Positions 7,847-12,782 of a stretch of 12,782 nt of DNA are shown piece by piece. The notes below the pieces were generated by a model. It did not search any database, was not told the DNA's origin, and was given only the letters and a program-made list of their open reading frames with translations. The first letter of the stretch is position 1. Each line of letters begins with the position of its first letter. The DNA is from Candidatus Rifleibacteriota bacterium (GTDB taxonomy: Bacteria > Riflebacteria > Ozemobacteria > Ozemobacterales > Ozemobacteraceae), in NCBI GenBank assembly GCA_022704885.1, contig JAKJFO010000049.1, positions 9,474 to 22,255 on the forward strand, given 5' to 3'. The position numbers and the translations under genes are program-made.

Positions 7847-9739
7847 ATGCAGATTGAGAGAGTGTTTCAACAGAACCTGGCTGACAATCAGAGAGAAGAA
7901 GACTATTGCCAAGCTGGGCTCAGCGAAATTCCTGCTGCCGATGTCAGCGAACAGGCGGCACGTTACCGGGAATTTTCGACCCGTTGTTTCTGGCAGGAAA
8001 TCGCGATTGCAATCACCCTGGTAACTTGTTTTGTGCTTGCCTACCTGTTCTGCTACCTGGTAGGTATTGAATACGGCAGCTTTCTTCACGGCAAAATCCT
8101 TTATGCCGTGTTCGTTTTCTTCAATATCTATGCTGCCGGCCAGGCGTTTTACAGCTGGGCCGTTCTTCGCAGCAAAAGCGTTGCGCGCGATTACATGTTT
8201 TTCTGGGCAATCGCTTTTATCGGCGCTGCCATTGGCAATTCAATCGATTATCTTCTCTGGGTAAGCGAGACAGCCGAGTTTAAGCAAAATACGCTGACTA
8301 ATCTGATTTTTGTTTTTTCGATTATTCTGTCATTTCCAGCTATTTATTTTCTTGCTCAGGTCTGTAAGGTAAAAATTACCCGACAACCGCTGCTGTATTT
8401 TCTGCCAATGATAATGACTTTTGCGGCCATACCTGCCCTCATGAACCTCGAGATTATTAAAGAAATGTTTGGCGCAACCAGCCTGGAGAACATGCGGAAA
8501 ATTCCGAATCTCAAGGAATTTCTGTTTGGCTTTTTCTACTCGATGGCAGCCGGCTATATCTCTGCTGTAAGCCTCTTCATCTGGCAATCAGGAAAAGGTC
8601 GTCTCGTTCATTCCGCCAGACTGATAACCTTTGGCACAATTCTCTTCAGCTTCAGCTGCGCAATTTATGCCGGCTTTTTCCCATCGGCGCCGCTGCTCAA
8701 CATCCCTGGCAACCCGGTACACATCCTCATCGCGCTGAGCTATGTACTGGTCGCGCTCGGTGTCAGACGCAGCGAAAACACCATCAAGCTCCTGATGAAT
8801 ATAGAGACGAATCAGTTGCCACCGGCGGTAACGCTCATGGAATTGTTTGGTGAAAACGAAGGGCTGGCAGTTTACAAGCGTCTCGAAAGCAACGTCAAAG
8901 AAACCCTCGTAGAACTGATGAAATCACGAGAAGAGACTCAGCTCAAACAGGAAGAAATCGGACTGCTCGAGCAGGAGATCGCCCTCAGAAAAAAGACCGA
9001 ACGAGAGCTGCATCTGGCCAAGGAAAGAGCCGAAGAAGCCAGTCGTGCCAAATCAGAGTTTCTCGCGCTGATGAGTCATGAGCTCAAAACCCCGCTAACG
9101 GCGATAAAAGGTTACAGCGCGCTGCTGAAAGACAAAACGCTGGAAAAACTGATCGAGAAGCAGCAAATCTCAGGTGTCGCAGCCGAGATACAGGTTAATT
9201 CAAATCATCTCGAACAGATGGTTAACGATCTGCTCGAATTTTCTCAGCTCGAAAGCGGCCGCCTGAAATATGAAAAGGAAATTTTTACTCTCGACGAAAT
9301 TCTTGCGTACATCAGATCTATCAGTAACACTCACCAGAAAACGATCGGCTGCCAGTATACCGAGATAATACCTGATAAAACGATTAAAGTCGAAGCAAAC
9401 CGCAAGGTTATTCAGCAGATCATAACCAATCTTCTGATCAATGCCTTCAAATTCTGCAATCAAACGAATGTTACCCTTGAAATTGCAGCAAAATCAGCCT
9501 CTGATCTAAAGATTGTTGTCTCAGACGGAGGCATCGGCATAGCCAGAGATCACCAGGATAAAATCTTTGAAGCATTTTACCAGGTCAGTCTCGGCACCAC
9601 CAGAAAATACGGCGGTATAGGCCTTGGGCTGAGTATTGTAAAAAAACTTGTCAGCTGGCTCGAAGGCAATATAATCCTCGAAAGCACCCCTGGCGAAGGA
9701 AGCCGCTTCGAAGTCACGCTTCCTGTCATTGCAGACTGA
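7847..9739 (+). CDS. Membrane-bound sensor histidine kinase (orphan)
   Basis: A 630-residue sensor kinase. A hydrophilic N-terminal stretch (1-48) precedes about eight transmembrane helices (about 51-73, 83-107, 116-138, 151-172, 182-200, 224-247, 257-279, 288-305) resembling the multi-helix sensor modules called 7TM or MASE-like. A coiled coil (about 350-400) leads to the dimerisation domain with the phospho-acceptor in SHELKTP (H411). The ATPase domain follows: N box NLLINAFKF (N532), G1 box DGGIGI (D560), F box FEAFYQ (574-579) and G2 box GGIGLGLSIV (589-598). All residues needed for autophosphorylation are present. There is no receiver domain and no response regulator gene beside it, so its partner is elsewhere. 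GGA lies 7 nt before the ATG. The ligand cannot be told; a membrane-embedded signal such as membrane state or a small hydrophobic molecule is possible. Confidence 0.95.
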   Translation: MQIERVFQQNLADNQREEDYCQAGLSEIPAADVSEQAARYREFSTRCFWQEIAIAITLVTCFVLAYLFCYLVGIEYGSFLHGKILYAVFVFFNIYAAGQAFYSWAVLRSKSVARDYMFFWAIAFIGAAIGNSIDYLLWVSETAEFKQNTLTNLIFVFSIILSFPAIYFLAQVCKVKITRQPLLYFLPMIMTFAAIPALMNLEIIKEMFGATSLENMRKIPNLKEFLFGFFYSMAAGYISAVSLFIWQSGKGRLVHSARLITFGTILFSFSCAIYAGFFPSAPLLNIPGNPVHILIALSYVLVALGVRRSENTIKLLMNIETNQLPPAVTLMELFGENEGLAVYKRLESNVKETLVELMKSREETQLKQEEIGLLEQEIALRKKTERELHLAKERAEEASRAKSEFLALMSHELKTPLTAIKGYSALLKDKTLEKLIEKQQISGVAAEIQVNSNHLEQMVNDLLEFSQLESGRLKYEKEIFTLDEILAYIRSISNTHQKTIGCQYTEIIPDKTIKVEANRKVIQQIITNLLINAFKFCNQTNVTLEIAAKSASDLKIVVSDGGIGIARDHQDKIFEAFYQVSLGTTRKYGGIGLGLSIVKKLVSWLEGNIILESTPGEGSRFEVTLPVIAD

Positions 9740-9877
9740 TCAGGCAGTATTTTAGACTGCCAGCCGGGAAATCAACAAAACAGCAATTCTCACTCAAAAT
9801 CTTCTTTTGGTCTGCGACTTCGTTTGGCGGTTGCGTAAAGAACAGCAGAAAAGGGTAATAACACACTGGAATTCGCT
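9740..9877. other. Non-coding gap after the histidine kinase
   Basis: No credible gene is present. The only structure is a short hairpin just after the kinase stop, GGCAGT (9743-9748) with ACTGCC (9756-9761) and a 7-nt loop. It has no T-run on the plus strand, so it is a weak or Rho-dependent 3' end at best. Confidence 0.4.
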
Positions 9878-9911
9878 AAAAAAAAGGGCCCCTGGTCAGA
9901 AAGCCAGGGGC
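9878..9911 (-). terminator. Strong intrinsic terminator on the minus strand
   Basis: Read on the minus strand, GCCCCTGG (9911-9904) pairs perfectly with CCAGGGGC (9895-9888) around an 8-nt loop. GG and a run of eight T follow (9885-9878). The plus strand has no T-run after the hairpin, so orientation is clear. No protein gene ends here on the minus strand, which implies a non-coding transcript. Confidence 0.85.
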
Positions 9912-9916
9912 AAAGT

Positions 9917-9937
9917 GAGAGGATCTTTTGAGAGGAT
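9917..9937 (-). repeat. Twin AUCCUCUC motif in the candidate small RNA
   Basis: GAGAGGAT on the plus strand occurs at 9917-9924 and again at 9930-9937 with a 13-nt period. On the RNA strand each copy reads AUCCUCUC, a sequence able to pair with purine-rich ribosome binding sites. Confidence 0.7.
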
Positions 9938-10115
9938 ACGTGAAGTCGCGCGGGGACGCGACTAAGCGTAAAAACAAAAACTGAATTGTAGAAAACCTGG
10001 GGTGACATCAGTGTTACAAAATAAACGACAAAAGTAAGTAACAACCGCTTACGCGGCGGCACCTGACAATTCAGTCTCTTGTTGACAATGAACTAATTTA
10101 GAACCGATTTATAAT

Positions 10116-10132
10116 AAGCAATAACCATGCCA
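10116..10132 (-). promoter_or_regulatory. Sigma-54-type (-24/-12) promoter for the candidate small RNA
   Basis: Minus strand reads TGGCAT-GGTTA-TTGCTT. The consensus is TGGCAC, five bases, then TTGCA or TTGCT. The invariant GG (10131-10130) and GC (10119-10118) are separated by exactly 10 nt. Counting from the GC places initiation near 10106. A nine-base match at fixed spacing is rare in a window of this size, and it lies just upstream of a structured, terminator-bounded block. It overlaps a plus-strand TATAAT (10110-10115), whose nearest good -35 (TTGACA, 10082) is 22 nt away, too far to be a normal promoter. Confidence 0.55.
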
Positions 10133-10306
10133 ACTTATTAAAACCCGGAAATCATGCGTTTATGGGATTTTTTTAAAACGAGATTATGTGTTTTTTTTAC
10201 ACATGTGGGTTTTTTGCACGCACAGCGGCAAAAATAACTCAGTCTGTGCACAGCGACGTTAAACCTCAAAACAAGAGAGATACGCTGAACAAAACAATTT
10301 TATCGA
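10133..10306. promoter_or_regulatory. AT-rich putative regulatory region with spaced T-tracts and a repeated GCACAGCG motif
   Basis: There is no credible gene here. Three T-tracts (10168-10174, 10191-10198, 10210-10215) are centred 18-24 nt apart, about two helical turns, and could bend the DNA. ATGTGT/ACACAT (10186-10191 with 10199-10204) forms a weak hairpin around the middle tract. GCACAGCGGC (10220-10229) recurs as GCACAGCGAC (10248-10257), and the second copy overlaps the palindrome TGTGCACA (10245-10252). This lies 60-150 nt upstream of the inferred small RNA start, where sigma-54 activator sites normally sit, and also just upstream of the hsp33 promoter. Confidence 0.4.
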
Positions 10307-10335
10307 TTGAATTACATCCTGTGCGAGGGTATAAT
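10307..10335 (+). promoter_or_regulatory. Sigma-70-type promoter of hslO (Hsp33)
   Basis: TTGAAT (10307-10312), a 17-nt spacer and a perfect TATAAT (10330-10335) form the best promoter in the window. Initiation near 10342 gives a leader of about 80 nt before the ATG at 10422. Confidence 0.75.
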
Positions 10336-10421
10336 GACGCTGCTTTATACGAATCTGCTAATTTACACCAGTTGTATCATTATGCATCTGATGAATTTTT
10401 TCTGCGAGGCCCCGGCAAAAC

Positions 10422-11306
10422 ATGGATCAGCTCTTTTATGGTTTTTCCAGAGAAAAAATGATTTCTCTGACCTTCGCCGATGTGACTGAATCAGCCAGGC
10501 TTCTCGAAAAAAAACATCTTTCAGGCCCCACTGCCGGCAGATTTCTTGGTGAAGCCCTAGTAGCCGCAGCACTTCTGTCAGCAAACCTGCACAACGAAGA
10601 CGAGCGTATTTCTCTTCAGGCACAGGTAAGTGGCCCCATCGGAGGTTGTCTCGTCGATGCTTCACGCAGTGGGAATCTGCGCGGTTACACAATGATCAAA
10701 ATACTCAATGATTTTGATGTTTCTGATTCAACACCGCTGCAGCAGGCTCTCGGGGATGCCGGCGCTCTGACCTTCATACATTCAAATCGAAGCAACGTAA
10801 TTTCTCAATATCAGATTCAATGCAATCCCATGAATCTCAGGCATGGGCTGGCAAGATATTTCAATGATTTTCAGCAGAAGCCCACTGCAATTGAGATCAG
10901 CTCGACCAGTCGAGACCATTACCTGCACCGTGCAGTTGGAATCTGCATGAGCAGGATGCCAGAGGGCCAGTCTGAAAATTTCATCCCGTTACTGGAGCGT
11001 TTTAACGACAGAACCATCGCAAAAGCTCTCGCCCAGGCCGTAGATATTGAAGTGCTCAGCCACATGCTGGGACTGGAAGACCTGGTGATCCTGGAACGCC
11101 GCGTACTCGCGGCAAAATGTACCTGCAGTCACGAAAAAGTTCTCTATTCAGTATCATGCCTGCCAGTAGAAGAGCTTGAAGAAATTCTCGAACAGAAAGA
11201 AATTCCGGAAGTAACCTGCCATTTCTGCAGCAGCACATACCGCGTCGAAACAGCAGAAATAGCACGCCTGCTCAGAGAGAAAAAAGAGCAGCAAAATAAG
11301 GAATAA
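10422..11306 (+). CDS. hslO: Hsp33, redox-regulated holdase chaperone
   Basis: Cytoplasmic chaperone that is inactive while its cysteines bind zinc. Oxidation together with unfolding releases the zinc, and the protein then binds unfolding proteins. The 294-residue length and layout fit the family: an N-terminal substrate-binding domain with SGPIGGCLVDA (70-80) and LRGY (86-89), and a C-terminal redox switch with C233-x-C235 and C266-x2-C269, separated by 30 residues as in the family pattern. An extra cysteine, C246, lies inside the switch linker. The start MDQLF resembles other Hsp33 N-termini; a second in-frame ATG (codon 13) is less likely. The ribosome binding site is poor, with GAGG 12 nt from the ATG. 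It has its own promoter (10307-10335) and is followed after 21 nt by a secreted protein gene, probably in the same transcript. Confidence 0.97.
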   Translation: MDQLFYGFSREKMISLTFADVTESARLLEKKHLSGPTAGRFLGEALVAAALLSANLHNEDERISLQAQVSGPIGGCLVDASRSGNLRGYTMIKILNDFDVSDSTPLQQALGDAGALTFIHSNRSNVISQYQIQCNPMNLRHGLARYFNDFQQKPTAIEISSTSRDHYLHRAVGICMSRMPEGQSENFIPLLERFNDRTIAKALAQAVDIEVLSHMLGLEDLVILERRVLAAKCTCSHEKVLYSVSCLPVEELEEILEQKEIPEVTCHFCSSTYRVETAEIARLLREKKEQQNKE

Positions 11307-11327
11307 CAAGAATCACAGGAGGAAAAT

Positions 11328-12083
11328 ATGAAACTGTTTCGACTCGTGGCCATTCTGATGTTGACTGCCCTGACCAGCCATTTACATGCTTATTCAGGCA
11401 ATGAACGAAGCGAATTTGCCAATAAATTCACGGTAATGAAAAAGCTCGCAGCAAGCTGCCGAAGCACCAATGAAAAGACTTCTGTCGCAGCCCTCAACGC
11501 TCTGCGCGAAGTCTTTTTCCGCAATTCTGAAAATTACAGTCTGCCAGTCACATCCGGGCAGGCTGCTTCTGATTCTTTCCTTAGTCTTTGCGAAAGAATG
11601 AACTCTGATGTCGACAAAGTCTACACCGGCATCCGCAACCTCGAAAACAGCCTCAAGGTGTCAGACCCTTACGACATCTCCGACAAATATCTCAACGAAA
11701 TTCTGCGCTTTCTCGTCATCTCTGAGATCACCATGATCCTCAACGACCAGAACTTCTTCACCGTGCGCGACAAAATACTCGATGACATCCAGAAAAGCCG
11801 CCAGTTTATTTTATCTGCCATGTATGTTCCACCGGCAGGAGCCGAGAACAGCGACCTCATCGTTCTCGACCGCCTCTCCAACCTGGTTGACCTTGCCGGC
11901 TACATATACAACGAACAGGTTCAATGGATGATGAACTGCTCATTCTCAGTGCAAAGCCTTGACGTAACCAGTTATTCGATTGCCGGCGACAGCGTATTCA
12001 AGGGCTTCGCCACCAACCGGCCGCCACGTCTGTACATACCGGGAAACCGCGACGACTACACCCTCTCCGGCGGCAGTCGCTGA
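11328..12083 (+). CDS. Secreted protein of unknown function
   Basis: I do not recognise a family. The 251-residue protein starts with a clear signal peptide (KLFRLVAILMLTALTSHLHA, probable cleavage after A21), so it is periplasmic or exported. The mature part is mainly alpha-helical by composition (about 30-190), with heptad-like stretches around RNLENSL and NEILRFLVISEI, and two cysteines near the start (C44 and C88) plus C204. The last 45 residues are polar and rich in Gly, Ser, Pro and Tyr. An excellent AGGAGG site lies 5 nt before the ATG. It follows hslO by 21 nt, so it is likely co-transcribed; there is no known functional link to Hsp33. Transcription ends at the hairpin at 12109-12142. 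Confidence 0.85.
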   Translation: MKLFRLVAILMLTALTSHLHAYSGNERSEFANKFTVMKKLAASCRSTNEKTSVAALNALREVFFRNSENYSLPVTSGQAASDSFLSLCERMNSDVDKVYTGIRNLENSLKVSDPYDISDKYLNEILRFLVISEITMILNDQNFFTVRDKILDDIQKSRQFILSAMYVPPAGAENSDLIVLDRLSNLVDLAGYIYNEQVQWMMNCSFSVQSLDVTSYSIAGDSVFKGFATNRPPRLYIPGNRDDYTLSGGSR

Positions 12084-12105
12084 TTTAATTCGCAAAGTAT
12101 CGAAT

Positions 12106-12633
12106 TCAAAGGTCTGAACTGACGTTCAGGCCTTCAATTTTTATGCCTTTCAGCAGTCCATTGTCGTTCAGCCGGAGAGGCTCTTCATGATGCATACCAG
12201 CGTCCTGTGGCTCAACGCCAGGCTGAGGCCGTTCCATGTCGCGCGGGCGGTCGCGTCCAGGCCTGTCGCGGCGCCCCTCCTGCATTCGACGCTCCAGGTC
12301 ATAATGCATTTCCATCGCCTCATCATCACTTATTTCACCATCATTATCGGCATCGAACCGCTTCAAGATTTTCCTGAATACTGGCTGATTGTTTTCTCGT
12401 TCGTTATTCAGATGTGCGCGAACAGCAAACAGTATTTCTTCGCGACTGACCACACCGTCACCGTCAGTGTCGAGATTTGGCGGCTGCTGGGGCTGCTGTT
12501 GATGCTCGGGTGGCTGCTGGTTCTGGTTCATGCGCGGAAAGATACGCGGACGGTTGGGAAATCGCTGGCCTGGCTGCTGCGCTGCGAGAACTGCTGAACA
12601 AAAACACATACATAAAAGAATCCGGTACTTCAT
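12106..12633 (-). CDS. Secreted EF-hand calcium-binding protein
   Basis: A 175-residue exported protein. Residues 1-18 are a signal peptide (ILLCMCFCSAVLA), with cleavage likely near AQQ. A Gln/Pro-rich spacer (19-53) precedes two canonical 12-residue EF-hand loops: DTDGDGVVSREE (55-66) and DADNDGEISDDE (94-105), both with the expected D1, D3, D5, Gly6 and E12 ligands. They are spaced as a paired EF-hand unit, so Ca2+ binding outside the cytoplasm is likely. A basic and acidic low-complexity region (115-136, rich in Arg, Asp and Pro) and a short C-terminal tail follow. GGGGGAG lies 7 nt before the ATG. The ATG overlaps the stop of the upstream frame (ATGA), suggesting an operon. Its last eight codons form one arm and loop of the convergent terminator. 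The role is unknown. Confidence 0.88.
   Translation of the reverse strand: MKYRILLCMCFCSAVLAAQQPGQRFPNRPRIFPRMNQNQQPPEHQQQPQQPPNLDTDGDGVVSREEILFAVRAHLNNERENNQPVFRKILKRFDADNDGEISDDEAMEMHYDLERRMQEGRRDRPGRDRPRDMERPQPGVEPQDAGMHHEEPLRLNDNGLLKGIKIEGLNVSSDL
12109..12142 (+). terminator. Intrinsic terminator of the hslO operon, inside the end of the convergent gene
   Basis: AAGGTCTGAAC (12109-12119) pairs over 11 positions, with one G-U wobble, with GTTCAGGCCTT (12124-12134) around a TGAC tetraloop. CAA and T5 (12138-12142) follow. The hairpin lies within the last codons of the minus-strand EF-hand gene. On the minus strand only TTTG follows the hairpin, so termination there would be weaker. Confidence 0.8.
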
Positions 12634-12782
12634 CTATCTTCTCCCCCACTCTCTGCGGGCTTAAACTCGGCTAATACGGCAGGCCTGACCTTAACTACCC
12701 TTTCATTCCTGATACTCACAGTGCCCTTCGGCGAACCAGGAGGTTTGCTGACAAAGCGGGCCTGAGTCATCGAAACCGGCGT
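12630..12782 (-). CDS. C-terminal end of an unidentified protein (partial)
   Basis: A minus-strand frame enters from the window edge and is open for 50 codons until TGA at 12632-12630, overlapping the EF-hand gene start as ATGA. Such 4-nt overlaps usually mark translationally coupled genes in an operon. The residues are polar and basic (for example RFVSKPPGSPKG and RNERVVKVRPAV), with no recognisable domain. The internal ATG at codon 5 could be the start of a very short protein, but a tail of a longer protein is more likely. Confidence 0.5.
   Translation of the reverse strand, partial: TPVSMTQARFVSKPPGSPKGTVSIRNERVVKVRPAVLAEFKPAESGGEDR

Larger units (their letters stand above)
9878..10106 (-). 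ncRNA. Candidate structured small RNA, about 225 nt, unknown family
   Basis: The block has no credible ORF yet ends in a strong terminator (9878-9911) and starts at a sigma-54-like promoter (10116-10132). In the transcript, ACUGAAUUGU (10075-10066) pairs perfectly with ACAAUUCAGU (9989-9980), closing a domain. Inside it, CCGC/GCGG forms a short hairpin and UGUUAC/GUAACA a second with a long U-rich loop. After the domain, AGUCGCG/CGCGACU (9963-9957 with 9950-9944) forms a 7-bp hairpin with a 6-nt loop. Between that hairpin and the terminator, AUCCUCUC occurs twice (9937-9930 and 9924-9917), apparently unpaired. This C/U-rich motif is complementary to GAGGA-type ribosome binding sites. It lacks the marks of tmRNA, SRP RNA, RNase P RNA and 6S RNA that I can recognise. 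Start and family are inferred. Confidence 0.6.

Noticed and set aside
9790..10062. 90-codon minus-strand frame in the non-coding region
   Set aside because: It starts at a GTG without a ribosome binding site and runs straight through the terminator hairpin and the RNA stems; its residues look like random translation.
9888..10075. tmRNA, SRP RNA or 6S RNA identity for the structured block
   Set aside because: There is no tRNA-like T-arm or tag frame, no GGAAGCAGC-like SRP loop, and no long single hairpin with a central bubble.
10082..10115. Perfect TTGACA and perfect TATAAT on the plus strand
   Set aside because: The 22-nt spacer is too long for a normal sigma-70 promoter, and no plus-strand transcript unit with a good end follows; the -10 is largely explained by AT richness.
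10186..10215. Terminator-like hairpin followed by T6 on the plus strand
   Set aside because: The 6-bp stem is AT-rich with an all-T loop and GTGGG between stem and T-run; too weak to call.
10186..10461. 91-codon plus-strand frame overlapping the hslO promoter and start
   Set aside because: It spans T-tracts and the promoter, has no ribosome binding site and overlaps hslO out of frame.
10307..10489. Possible leader peptide before hslO
   Set aside because: The listed start coincides with the -35 box, upstream of the predicted transcript; an internal ATG at 10334 would lie inside the promoter and lack a ribosome binding site.

Overview
The window is a gene-dense stretch of a bacterial chromosome with roughly balanced base composition. 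Several predicted secreted proteins, a signal-peptide EF-hand protein and classical -35/-10 promoters suggest an uncultured Gram-negative lineage. The first gene resembles secreted beta-propeller proteins that I recall from Planctomycetes and Verrucomicrobia-like genomes. The sequence alone does not fix the phylum; Riflebacteria-like or PVC-like lineages are only guesses. There are no tRNA or rRNA genes, no CRISPR array, no insertion sequence and no sign of recent transfer.

Layout. (1) 1-1848, minus: 5' part of a large secreted beta-propeller-like protein, cut by the window edge. (2) 1935-1976: terminator of the next gene. (3) 1997-3430, minus: sodium:alanine symporter of the AGCS family, starting at a GTG behind a strong ribosome binding site. 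(4) 3431-3596: divergent promoter region. (5) 3597-7710, plus: a tight four-gene operon with a small two-helix membrane protein, a flavin reductase-like split-barrel protein, a BaiN/HI0933-type flavoprotein and a COG2509-type FAD dehydrogenase. (6) 7847-9739, plus: an orphan membrane sensor histidine kinase. (7) 9740-10421: a long AT-rich non-coding region. (8) 10422-12083, plus: Hsp33 followed by a secreted protein of unknown function. (9) 12106-12782, minus: a secreted EF-hand protein, coupled by an ATGA overlap to the tail of another gene that runs off the window.

How the genes work together. The plus-strand operon at 3597-7710 looks like a flavin redox module: one protein predicted to bind or reduce flavin and two large FAD enzymes, made with a membrane protein. 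Hsp33 is a redox-switched chaperone with its own well-formed promoter.

The most unusual part is the non-coding block 9878-10257. On the minus strand it reads as a sigma-54-type promoter (GG and GC elements at correct spacing), then about 225 nt with a 10-bp long-range stem, a GC-rich hairpin, two copies of an AUCCUCUC motif and a strong intrinsic terminator. Upstream of this promoter lie spaced T-tracts and a repeated GCACAGCG motif with a palindrome, at the distance where sigma-54 activators usually bind. I infer an unannotated, regulated small RNA that may pair with ribosome binding sites.
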